Source of the DNA: Nocardioides immobilis
GTDB lineage: Bacteria; Actinomycetota; Actinomycetes; Propionibacteriales; Nocardioidaceae
Direction: 5' to 3'
DNA length: 64,000 nt
Assembly: GCF_003515065.1 (NCBI RefSeq)
Contig: NZ_QXGH01000028.1
Location: forward strand, 1 to 64,000
Part shown: positions 51,423 to 59,264 of the stretch, in pieces
How positions within the stretch are numbered: position 1 is the first letter of the stretch
How the letters are laid out: every line of letters begins with the position of its first letter
The notes under the pieces: generated by a model
What the model was told of the DNA's origin: nothing
The model's database searches: none
What the model saw: the letters and a program-made list of their open reading frames with translations, nothing else
Program-made: the position numbers and the translations under genes

Positions 51423-52751
51423 ATGTTGGAGACGGACCTGCTGGTGATCGGTGCCGGGATGGCGGGGCTGACCGCCGCCGCACGCGCCGCCCGTGACGGA
51501 CGACGGGTCGTCGTGGTCGAGGTGGGCGACGACGTCGGCGGGTCCGCGCGGTTCGCCGGATACATCTGGACGGCGCCCAGCCGCGCGGTGATGGACGAGG
51601 TCAACCCGCACGGCGACGAGGCGCTTCGCCATGCTGTCGTGGACCGGTTCGCCGAAGGTGTCGAGTGGATCCGCTCGGTCGGTGTCGACGTCCAGGAGGC
51701 GGTGCCCGTGCTCGGGTTCGGCCGCGGCCACCAGTTCGACACCAACCAGTACGTCGACCTGTGTCGCCGGATCGTCACCGACGCCGGCGGCGAGATGCTG
51801 CTGAGGACCCAGGCCTCGCGCCTCCTCACCCACCACGGCCGCGTCGTCGGCGCGGAGCTGACCGGGCCCGAAGGGACCCAAGAGGTGCGCGCGGCCTGGA
51901 CGCTGCTGGCGACCGGCGGCTTCCAGGGCGATCCCGACCTGGTCGCCAGCAACATCCACCCGCGGGCCGCCGGGATGCAGCTGCGGTCCAACCCCCGCAG
52001 CACCGGCGCCGGCTACCGGCTGGCAGCCTCCGTCGATGCCGCCACCGGGCCCGACGACGCAGGCTTCTACGGCCACCTGGTCCCCAGCGGGATCCCCTTC
52101 GCCGACCCGGCTGACTTCGTCCACCTCTCGCTCTACTACAGCGAGCACGCCCTCCTCTTCAACGTCGACGGTCAGCGCTTCACGGACGAGACCCTCGGCG
52201 ACCACCTCACGACGATGGCGCTGCTGGAGCAGCCGGAGTCCCGCGGCCTGCTGATCTGCGACGCCCGCGTGCACCGCGACTGGATGGTCACGTCGTACGT
52301 CGAGGGCGCGGTCGCCCTCGACAAGTTCGCCCTGGCCAGCAGGCGCGGAGGTCGGGTCGGCGTCGCCGAGACGCTCGACGAGCTGGACCTCCTCCCCGAG
52401 GACTGGGGGTACGACGGCCCGGCCATCCGGGCGCGGATCGAGGAGCTCAACCGCGCCGCCGAGGCCGGCAACCCGCTCCAGCCGGGTCGCGTGCGGGACG
52501 CAGCACCCCAGGACGAAGGGCCCTGGTACGTCGTGGAGTGCGTCCCGGCGCTGACGTTCCCGTTCCACGGCGTCCGCATCGACGACCGTGCCCGCGTGCT
52601 CGGCAAGGACGGCGCCGCCGTACCCGGTCTGCTCTGCGCCGGATCGGACACGGGCGGGATCTACAACCGCGCGTACGCCGGCGGCCTCGCTTCGGCGCTC
52701 GCGTTCGGCATGACAGCGGCCGAGACGGCGTCGGCGGCGATCACGGCCTGA
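51423..52751 (+). CDS. FAD-dependent dehydrogenase of the fumarate reductase/ketosteroid-dehydrogenase family
   Basis: A 442-residue flavoprotein. N-terminal dinucleotide fold VIGAGMAGLTAAARAA, mid region with LLATGGFQGDPD, C-terminal FAD-contact GGIYNRAYAGGLASALAFG. The family includes 3-ketosteroid dehydrogenases and fumarate reductase flavoproteins, which remove or add hydrogen at a C-C bond next to a carbonyl. It is shorter than typical KstD. It is divergent from the MFS gene and shares operator J. The 238 bp after it (52752-52989) hold no supported gene. Confidence 0.9.
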   Translation: MLETDLLVIGAGMAGLTAAARAARDGRRVVVVEVGDDVGGSARFAGYIWTAPSRAVMDEVNPHGDEALRHAVVDRFAEGVEWIRSVGVDVQEAVPVLGFGRGHQFDTNQYVDLCRRIVTDAGGEMLLRTQASRLLTHHGRVVGAELTGPEGTQEVRAAWTLLATGGFQGDPDLVASNIHPRAAGMQLRSNPRSTGAGYRLAASVDAATGPDDAGFYGHLVPSGIPFADPADFVHLSLYYSEHALLFNVDGQRFTDETLGDHLTTMALLEQPESRGLLICDARVHRDWMVTSYVEGAVALDKFALASRRGGRVGVAETLDELDLLPEDWGYDGPAIRARIEELNRAAEAGNPLQPGRVRDAAPQDEGPWYVVECVPALTFPFHGVRIDDRARVLGKDGAAVPGLLCAGSDTGGIYNRAYAGGLASALAFGMTAAETASAAITA

Positions 52752-52989
52752 CGGAAGGCCGCTGAGACCTGGAGCATCGGACTGGCGTCGATCCTCCGCG
52801 GGGAGTCCGGAGGGCACCGCACTCAGTTGCCGAGCAGCGGGCGTGCATCGCGCGAAGGGCGCGAACCCCGACCCCTAAGTCGCGCTCCCCCGGCGGTATT
52901 CGCCGGCCTATCGCGAGTTGGTCCTCACGCCATTCGTCCGCCGGTCGCCCGACCGTGCGCACCGGGGCGACCGATCCTTGCTGCCGAGC

Positions 52990-54102
52990 TCAGACCTCGA
53001 CGAGCTCGGCGATGCGGGCGCGGTGCTCGCGCGACGCGCCGAAGAGTCCCTCGTCGCCGAGCACCCGGCGGACGTAGTAGTGTGCGCGATGCTCCCACGT
53101 GAAGCCGATGCCCCCGTGCAGCTGCACCGCCTCGTGCGCGGTCCGCATCGCTGCGTCGGCGCAAGCTGCGGCGGCGACGGCGACGGGGAGGGCCGCGGTG
53201 TCCGGCTCCCCGTCGAGGACCGCAGCGGCGTACCGACTGGCGGAGCGAGCACGCTCGCGGTCGACGAGCACGTCAGCGAGCCGGTGCTTGATCGCTTGGA
53301 ATGAGCCGACCGCCCGCCCGAACTGGTCGCGCTGGGTCACGTACTCACAGGTGCGGTCGAGGAGCTCGCCGACGATGCCGGTGTGCTCCGCCGCGAGAGC
53401 GGCACGCCCGATCAGGTCCAGCCGATCGATGACAGCAGCGGCACGGGGGACGCCGACCAGCAGCCGGGCAGGCGCTGCGTCGAAGGAGAGGTCGGCCTGG
53501 CGGCGGGTCAGGTCGACGGTGGTCCGGGGTCGGACCGCGACGTCCGTCGCCGCCACGGCGAAGAGGACCGCGCCCTGCGGTGTGACCGCGTCCACCACGA
53601 CGAGTCCGGCCGCGGCTCCGTGCAGCACCCTGGCCCGACCGCCGGACACGCGCCAGCGGCCATCGGGGTCCTGGGCAGCAGTGAGCGGATCGGCACCCGT
53701 GGCGACCGTCACGACGAGCTCGCCGCTGAGCGCCGGGGTGAGGAGATCCGTGATGCTGGCGGGGTCGTCGGCGGCCGCCAGCGCCTGGCAGCCCAGCGCT
53801 GCTGAGCTCAGGACGGGCTCGGGCAACAGCCCGGCACCGCACTCCTCGATGACGACGAAGAGCTCCTGCAGCCCGAAGCCGTTGCCGCCGAGGTTCTCGG
53901 CGACGGCCAGCCGGCTGATCTCGAGCTCGACATTCAGCAGCCGCCAGAGGTCCTCGGAGTAGCCGGCAGCGGAGTCGGCCGCCGCGCGGACCTGCTCGTG
54001 GTCGGCATGCTTGGCCAGCACCTCGCGGACGACCTGCCGGAGCTCCTCTCGCTCGGGGACCGGTGCCAGGAGCTCGGGATGAAGCTCGGGCCAGGGATGC
54101 AT
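52990..54102 (-). CDS. Acyl-CoA dehydrogenase (short, heteromer-type)
   Basis: A 370-residue acyl-CoA dehydrogenase relative. The C-terminal half is conserved (TCEYVTQRDQFGRAVGSFQAIKHRLADV, then AVQLHGGIGFTWEH), while the N-terminal half is divergent. Such actinobacterial proteins often form alpha2beta2 heteromers with a second dehydrogenase. It reads alone from operator K, 17 bp upstream. Confidence 0.88.
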   Translation of the reverse strand: MHPWPELHPELLAPVPEREELRQVVREVLAKHADHEQVRAAADSAAGYSEDLWRLLNVELEISRLAVAENLGGNGFGLQELFVVIEECGAGLLPEPVLSSAALGCQALAAADDPASITDLLTPALSGELVVTVATGADPLTAAQDPDGRWRVSGGRARVLHGAAAGLVVVDAVTPQGAVLFAVAATDVAVRPRTTVDLTRRQADLSFDAAPARLLVGVPRAAAVIDRLDLIGRAALAAEHTGIVGELLDRTCEYVTQRDQFGRAVGSFQAIKHRLADVLVDRERARSASRYAAAVLDGEPDTAALPVAVAAAACADAAMRTAHEAVQLHGGIGFTWEHRAHYYVRRVLGDEGLFGASREHRARIAELVEV

Positions 54103-54119
54103 GTCGCGCCTCTCACTTG

Positions 54120-54138
54120 AATTGAACTGAGTTCAGGT
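54120..54138. promoter_or_regulatory. Regulon operator K (acyl-CoA dehydrogenase)
   Basis: AATTGAA-CTGAG-TTCAGGT with inner palindrome TTGAACTGAGTTCA-type core lies 17 bp before the 54102 start. Confidence 0.75.
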
Positions 54139-54183
54139 TACGCGCGGTGCGCGACTCGGGCAAGGCTCTGGACACGCCTTACG

Positions 54184-54202
54184 AATTGAATTAGGTTCAG
54201 AC
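54184..54202. promoter_or_regulatory. Regulon operator L (SnoaL pair)
   Basis: AATTGAA-TTAGG-TTCAGAC ends one base before the GTG at 54204. TAGGTT inside it could be a -10 hexamer of a leaderless transcript. Confidence 0.7.
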
Positions 54203-54203
54203 C

Positions 54204-54566
54204 GTGACCAGCACGGCTCTTTCCCGGTACTACGCCGCCGTCGACGCAGGTGACTTGGACACGGCGATGTCGCTGCTCGACCCCGAGGTACGGTCGGCGA
54301 TCCTGCTGCCCGGTGGGGCCGTCCGCGGCGAGGGCAGGCAGGCGTTGCACGACTACCTCTCCGGGCGCGGTGAGGTCGTCCGGCGGCACGTCCTGCTCCG
54401 GGAGGCGGTCGTCGACGGCCTCGAGCTCGCCTACGGCGCGGTGGTCGACGACGGCACGACCACCACCGGCCACTTCATCGCGGCGGCCAGCCTGGGGACG
54501 GACGGCCTCGTCACGGGCTACCAGGTGGCGTTCGACCCCGAGCTGGCCCTGCTGCCCGACGCATGA
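54204..54566 (+). CDS. SnoaL/NTF2-like protein, first of a pair
   Basis: A 120-residue cone-fold protein (LSRYYAAVDAGDLDTAMSLL, then GAVRGEGRQALHDYLSGRG, VLLREAVVDG). The start is GTG 54204, one base after operator L, leaving no room for a ribosome site, so the mRNA may be leaderless. The second member follows closely, and both likely form one heteromer. It could act as a dehydratase or isomerase, like other NTF2-fold ring-modifying proteins; not proven. Confidence 0.82.
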   Translation: MTSTALSRYYAAVDAGDLDTAMSLLDPEVRSAILLPGGAVRGEGRQALHDYLSGRGEVVRRHVLLREAVVDGLELAYGAVVDDGTTTTGHFIAAASLGTDGLVTGYQVAFDPELALLPDA

Positions 54567-54592
54567 GTCGCCGATCCGGAGGAAGGTCCACG

Positions 54593-54961
54593 ATGAGTCC
54601 CACTCCCCTGCTGCATGCCTGGTTCGAGATCATGGACTCGACCACCCCGGAGCGCGTGCTGGACATGATCACCGACGACTTCCGGCTGTCGATCCTGTTC
54701 TCCACCGGCGACAAGGCGGCGGAGTTCGAGGGCGACCGGGCGGGCCTCGAGGTCTACCTCGCGCAGCGCGAGGTCAGCGTGCTGACGCACCACCTCCTCC
54801 AGGGCGCCGTCGTTGGCGACACCGAGCTGGTGCTCGGCGAGACCCGGCGCGACGGCGCGTTCGAGGCTTCCTTCAACGCGAGCGCGCAGCTGGCAGAGGA
54901 CAGCGGGCTGGTACGACGCCTGCTGATCTGCCGCAGCCCGTGGGTCCGGTTCACCGCCTAG
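54593..54961 (+). CDS. SnoaL/NTF2-like protein, second of a pair
   Basis: A 122-residue cone-fold protein with the same outline as its neighbour (LLHAWFEIMDSTTPERVLDMI, LTHHLLQGAVVGDTELVLGE). ATG 54593 is chosen because GGAGGAAGG lies 6-7 nt upstream; an ATG at 54563 overlaps the preceding stop (ATGA) and is an alternative that adds ten residues. The pair reads from operator L and may form a heterodimer. Confidence 0.82.
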   Translation: MSPTPLLHAWFEIMDSTTPERVLDMITDDFRLSILFSTGDKAAEFEGDRAGLEVYLAQREVSVLTHHLLQGAVVGDTELVLGETRRDGAFEASFNASAQLAEDSGLVRRLLICRSPWVRFTA

Positions 54962-55083
54962 CTCCGATCCGCCGCGAGCTGTCCGTCCTAGACTGGTCAT
55001 CTCGGATGCACGTCGGCGCACACGGACGCCGAGTGTGGTCGACCCGACAGCTGTAGGGGCAGTACGGCAGAGGCGGACCCTCG

Positions 55084-57414
55084 ATGGCGACGACGAAGTC
55101 TGCGGCGTCGGTCAGGGGTGCGCTCCCGGCCGAGCTGACGACCTTCGTCGGCCGGCGCCGTGAGCTGAGCGAGACCCGGCGGCTCCTCGCGAGCAGCCGG
55201 ATGCTGACCCTGACCGGGGTCGGCGGCGTCGGCAAGACCCGGCTCGCGCTGCGGATGGCGGCCGAGGTGCGGCGTTCCTTCCCCGACGGCGTGTGGTTCG
55301 TCGAGCTCGCTGCCCTCCACGATCCGCAGCTGGTGCCGCACACGGTGGCCAACACGCTCGAGCTGAGGCAGGTCTCGGCCGACCCTGCCAGCGACCTCGC
55401 CGCCTACCTCGAGTCGCGACGGCTCCTCATCGTGCTCGACAACTGCGAGCACCTCACCGACGCCTGCGCGATGCTGGCCAGCAAGCTGCTGGCGGCGGCT
55501 CCCGGACTGCGCATCCTCGCCACCAGCCGGCACGTCCTCGGGGTCGAGGGTGAGCAGATCCTCACGGTCCCGCCGCTGAGCACTCCGGCCGCCGAGGTCG
55601 AGGCCGGCGACGCCGCTCACTACGAGTCGGTCCGGCTGTTCCTCGACCGGGCTGCGGCCGTCGCGCCCGACTTCGAGGTCGGGGACGGCAACCGCGACGC
55701 CGTGGTCGAGCTGTGCCGGCGGCTCGACGGGGTCCCCCTGGCAATCGAGCTCGCCGCGGTCTGGCTGCGCACCCTGTCACCGGTGCAGATCCTCAACCGG
55801 CTCGAGGACCGCTTCCGGCTGCTCACCAGCGGTCGATCGGCAGCACCAAGGCATCAGGCGCTCGACGCCACCGTGGGCTGGAGCTACGAGCTGTGCTCTC
55901 CGGCCGAGCAGGTGCTGTGGGCGCGGCTCTCGGTGTTCTCGGGGGGCTTCGACCTCGAGGCTGCGGAGGAGGTCTGCAGCGGAGAGGGGATCCCCACCGC
56001 CGACGTCCTGAACCTGATCGCGAGCCTGGTGAACAAGTCGATCGTGATCCGCATCCAGGCGACCAGCCACACGACCGCGTGGTACCAGATGCTGGAGACC
56101 ATCCGGCAGTACGGCGAGGAGCGGCTCGGCGAGGGCGAGAAGCAGGAGCTGGTGGTCAGGCATCGCAACCACTACCGATCCCTCGCGGAGCGGTATGCCG
56201 CGGAGGGCTTCGGCTCCCACCAGGCCGACTGGTACATCCGCCTGCGGCGCGAGCACGGGAACCTCCGGGCCGCCCTCGAGCTCGCGCTCGATGACCCGGC
56301 CGACGCCGCGGCCGCGTTCGACATCGCCGCACCCCTCTGGAACTTCTGGTTCGCCGGGTTCCTTCGCGAGGGCTATCGCTACCTGATCCGGGCGATCGAG
56401 CTCGCCGCCGAGCCCACCCGCGCCCGCGCTCACGGGCTGTGGGCCGCCAGCTACCTGGCCCTGATCGCCGGCGACCTCGACCGGACGGACACCATGCTGG
56501 CAGAGGCGGCCGAGCTCGCCGAGCGGTTCGACGACGACCTGCTGCGGGCCCGCGTCGCGGAGCTCCGGGGACACACCGTGCTCTACCGCGGAGACCTGCC
56601 GGCCGCGATCGCACTGCTCGAGGAAGCCCGGACCCGGTTCCGTGCGCTGGGCGAGCCGCTCGGCGAGTTCGACACCCTGGTCCTGCTGGCCGCTGCCACG
56701 TTCTTCCTCGAGGACCCCCGCGACGGCGACTTCAGCCAACAGGCGCTGGCGCTCACGGAGCAGTACGGCGCCACGTCGTCGAAGGCGTACGCGCTGTGGT
56801 GCGTCGGCGTCTCGAGCTGGCGCGTGGGTGAGTACGACCGGGCCGTCGAGAACCTGCGCGAGTGCGTGCGACTGTTCCAACCCCTTCATGACCTCACCGG
56901 CATCGGGTTCGGCGTCCAGGCGCTGTCCTGGTGCGGGGCCTCGATCTCACCCGACGAGCGGGCGGCACGTCTGCTGGGAGCGTCGCACGCGGTCTGGAGG
57001 ACCAGCGGGGCCAAGATCGACGAGACCAGCCCCTACAGCCAGGTCGAGAAGGGGCTGCAGGAAGCAGTGGCCGGGACGATCGGTGCGGCGGCCTTCGAGC
57101 GAGCCTTCACGGAGGGGGCGTCGTACTCCTTCGACGAGGCGGTGGCGCTCGCCCTCGGTGAGGGTGACGGCGGATCTCCGCAGTCGGGCCGCTCCGCCGG
57201 GAGGGCGGGGGCGGAGGCTCCTGGCGGCCTGACCAGGCGGGAGCAGGAGATCGCCGGACTGCTCGCCGAGGGTCTGACCAACCGCGAGATCGCCGCCCGG
57301 CTCGTCATCGCCCAGCGCACCGCAGAGACCCACGTCGACCACATCCTCAGCAAGCTGGGCATGACCTCCCGGGCGCAGGTCGCGGCCTGGGTCGCCGAGC
57401 AGCAGGACCGCTGA
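55084..57414 (+). CDS. Large STAND ATPase/LuxR transcriptional regulator
   Basis: A 776-residue regulator: NB-ARC-type ATPase (FVGRRREL start, Walker A GVGGVGKT at 45-52, Walker B LLIVLDNCEH), a winged-helix then TPR-like middle, and a C-terminal LuxR HTH (REQEIAGLLAEGLTNREIAARL, QRTAETHVDHILSKLG). It stands 122 bp after the SnoaL pair. Possibly it responds to a pathway metabolite. Unlike the 3321 regulator its ATPase is of the NB-ARC, not AAA, style. Confidence 0.9.
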   Translation: MATTKSAASVRGALPAELTTFVGRRRELSETRRLLASSRMLTLTGVGGVGKTRLALRMAAEVRRSFPDGVWFVELAALHDPQLVPHTVANTLELRQVSADPASDLAAYLESRRLLIVLDNCEHLTDACAMLASKLLAAAPGLRILATSRHVLGVEGEQILTVPPLSTPAAEVEAGDAAHYESVRLFLDRAAAVAPDFEVGDGNRDAVVELCRRLDGVPLAIELAAVWLRTLSPVQILNRLEDRFRLLTSGRSAAPRHQALDATVGWSYELCSPAEQVLWARLSVFSGGFDLEAAEEVCSGEGIPTADVLNLIASLVNKSIVIRIQATSHTTAWYQMLETIRQYGEERLGEGEKQELVVRHRNHYRSLAERYAAEGFGSHQADWYIRLRREHGNLRAALELALDDPADAAAAFDIAAPLWNFWFAGFLREGYRYLIRAIELAAEPTRARAHGLWAASYLALIAGDLDRTDTMLAEAAELAERFDDDLLRARVAELRGHTVLYRGDLPAAIALLEEARTRFRALGEPLGEFDTLVLLAAATFFLEDPRDGDFSQQALALTEQYGATSSKAYALWCVGVSSWRVGEYDRAVENLRECVRLFQPLHDLTGIGFGVQALSWCGASISPDERAARLLGASHAVWRTSGAKIDETSPYSQVEKGLQEAVAGTIGAAAFERAFTEGASYSFDEAVALALGEGDGGSPQSGRSAGRAGAEAPGGLTRREQEIAGLLAEGLTNREIAARLVIAQRTAETHVDHILSKLGMTSRAQVAAWVAEQQDR

Positions 57415-57417
57415 CGG

Positions 57418-57461
57418 GACCTACGTAGTCGAGGGCACGTACGTACCTTTCACCGTAGGTC
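57418..57461. other. Inverted repeat in the post-LuxR intergenic region
   Basis: GACCTACG (57418-57425) and CGTAGGTC (57454-57461) are perfect 8-bp arms 28 bp apart, with ACGTACGTAC between them. It could be a terminator or an operator. The rest of the 233-bp gap to 57648 holds no gene I can support. Confidence 0.4.
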
Positions 57462-57647
57462 TCTCGATGCCGGAAGGCGGCCCCGGACGGAAGGTGAGGA
57501 CGACGCCGTTCCCCACCACCCGAGGTCCCCCATGTCCGCCGCGCCGATCGCCTCACCCAGCCTTGGACGGTTGGTCGCAGGACGGCCCGTGGTGGTGGCG
57601 GAACGGCGTCTTCTCCGCGGTCTCTGTCGGCAGCCCGAGGTGACCCG

Positions 57648-57977
57648 ATGAGCAACCCGCGCCCCGTCCTGCTCGGCTACATCCGCGCGGACGTCCTGAA
57701 GAGCGCCTCCAGGATCCGACGGGTGCAGGCCCAGCTCGCGAGCTTCGCGCACCGCGAGGTGTTCAGTCTCGGGACCGTCTACGTGGAGGAGGGCATCGAC
57801 AGTGGCGTGTTCCACTCGCTGCTGGACGAGCTGGCCCACGACGATTCCGTCTGGGGTGTCGTGGTGCCCGACCTGCGCCACCTCACCGTCGTCGAGCAGC
57901 TCCTCCTGAGGACGCGCGGGGACGCGGCCGGGATCCCCCTGTTGATCGCCGACCACGCGCGAGGGCGGCTCACGTGA
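57648..57977 (+). CDS. Stand-alone resolvase-fold protein lacking the catalytic Ser
   Basis: A 109-residue protein resembling the N-terminal catalytic domain of serine recombinases (LGYIRADVLKSASRIRRVQAQL, then SVWGVVVPDLRHLTVVEQLLL). The nucleophilic Ser of the usual YxRVS motif is Asp here (YIRAD), and there is no DNA-binding domain. It is therefore not a working recombinase; a regulatory or structural role is likely. GAGGTGA precedes the ATG. It is coupled to the next gene (GTGA). Confidence 0.75.
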   Translation: MSNPRPVLLGYIRADVLKSASRIRRVQAQLASFAHREVFSLGTVYVEEGIDSGVFHSLLDELAHDDSVWGVVVPDLRHLTVVEQLLLRTRGDAAGIPLLIADHARGRLT

Positions 57978-58186
57978 GCCATCCCGACCCGGATCTCAGC
58001 CCGAGCGGCTCCGAGCGAGCGTCCGGCATGACGTGGCACTCGGTCACCGTCCCGACCGAAGACCTCCACCTGCTCGTCGTCGCGATCGCCGGGGGCGGCG
58101 GGACCATCACGAGCAGCCGACCGTGCCCGGCCGGCGTCCGGGTGACCTATGTGAGCGAGCACGCCACGCAGTCAGGATCTGATTGA
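57974..58186 (+). CDS. Small protein of unknown function
   Basis: A 70-residue protein starting at a GTG that overlaps the stop of the resolvase-fold gene. It has a disordered Ser/Pro start and then strands (HSVTVPTEDLHLLVVAIAGGGGTITSS, VRVTYVSEH). No family recognised. It ends 6 bp from the convergent MBL gene. Confidence 0.6.
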   Translation: MSHPDPDLSPSGSERASGMTWHSVTVPTEDLHLLVVAIAGGGGTITSSRPCPAGVRVTYVSEHATQSGSD

Positions 58187-58192
58187 CCTGTC

Positions 58193-59206
58193 TCATGCCG
58201 CGGAGAAGAGGGCACCGTCGGGATCGTGGACGACCTGCGCTTCGCCGCGCTCGACGAGGACGTCGAGATGGGCGATGGTCTCGCAGGTGGCGATCATCTT
58301 GTTGAAGTCGTCGAGGTCGTCGTACGACCGCCGGCGGCGCGTCCACGTCAGCACCCGGGCGACGTCCGACGCGGTCGCCGTGCCCCTCGCGTCGAGCGCC
58401 CGCACGGTTTCCGCCAGGCGCACGTCGTGGTGCTCGAGGAGCTCGGCTGCTCTTGCGTGGGCGCTGGATCCGGGCGCCCCATGGGCGGGGAGCATCCTGG
58501 CGTCGGGCCGCTGCAGGACGAGCTCCAACGAGCGCAGGTAGCTCGCGAGCGGCGAGTCCCATTCGCCGAGCTCGAACCCGATCGACGGGGAGATCGTCGG
58601 CAGCAGGTGGTCCCCGGCGAAGAGGAGTCCCGCATCCAGGTCGTGGTAGACGAGGTGCCCCTTCGTGTGGCCCGGGGTTGCCACCGCCTCCAAGGCGCGC
58701 CCGCCGACGGCGTACTGCCCCGGTTCGAGCCAGACGTCGGGCTTCTCCCATCCCTCAGCGTCGAACTCCTCCCCGGCCGCCATGACCTCGATCGCCGCCG
58801 CGAGCCCGGCATCGCCGGACCTGCGGAGCTGCCGGAGGGAGGTGACCGGCACGTTGCTGCCGATCTCGAGGAGCTCGTGCAACCCGGGGGCCTCGTCGCG
58901 CCCCAGGTGGACGCGGGTCCCGAACCGTCGCCGCAGCTCCACCGCCAGGGTGTAGTGGTCGCGATGGACGTGGGTGACGTAGACGTCGTGGATGGCCGCC
59001 ACGTCGTGGGCGACGCCGCGGAGGGCCGATGCAAGCTCGTCGAAGCTGGTGGGAGTGCGCCACCCGCCGTCGATCAGGGCCAGTCCGTCGGTGGTCTCCA
59101 ATGCATAGACGTTGATCGCGTGCAGGCCGTCACCCGGCATGCCGAGCGGGACCCGGAACACGCCGTCGGCGACGACATGGGCACCGGGTGCCGTCCAGTC
59201 GGTCAT
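58193..59206 (-). CDS. MBL-fold metallo-hydrolase
   Basis: A 337-residue metallo-beta-lactamase-fold enzyme. The metal motif THVHRDH (HxHxDH) is complete, and further ligands lie in ATPGHTKGH and AGDHLL. The C-terminal part after residue 250 is helical. Candidates are a lactonase, thioesterase or glyoxalase-II-type hydrolase. GGGAGGAA precedes ATG 59206; operator M is 32 bp upstream, so it joins the regulon, and a lactone or thioester hydrolysis step would fit. Confidence 0.9.
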   Translation of the reverse strand: MTDWTAPGAHVVADGVFRVPLGMPGDGLHAINVYALETTDGLALIDGGWRTPTSFDELASALRGVAHDVAAIHDVYVTHVHRDHYTLAVELRRRFGTRVHLGRDEAPGLHELLEIGSNVPVTSLRQLRRSGDAGLAAAIEVMAAGEEFDAEGWEKPDVWLEPGQYAVGGRALEAVATPGHTKGHLVYHDLDAGLLFAGDHLLPTISPSIGFELGEWDSPLASYLRSLELVLQRPDARMLPAHGAPGSSAHARAAELLEHHDVRLAETVRALDARGTATASDVARVLTWTRRRRSYDDLDDFNKMIATCETIAHLDVLVERGEAQVVHDPDGALFSAA

Positions 59207-59238
59207 CAGGCTTCCTCCCACCGCACCCGCCACGCTTG

Positions 59239-59257
59239 ACTTGAATTAAGTTCAGTC
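59239..59257. promoter_or_regulatory. Regulon operator M (MBL hydrolase)
   Basis: ACTTGAA-TTAAG-TTCAGTC lies between the end of the monooxygenase gene and the start of the MBL gene, 32 bp from the MBL ATG. It marks the right end of the regulon seen here. Confidence 0.78.
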
Positions 59258-59264
59258 TACCCGA

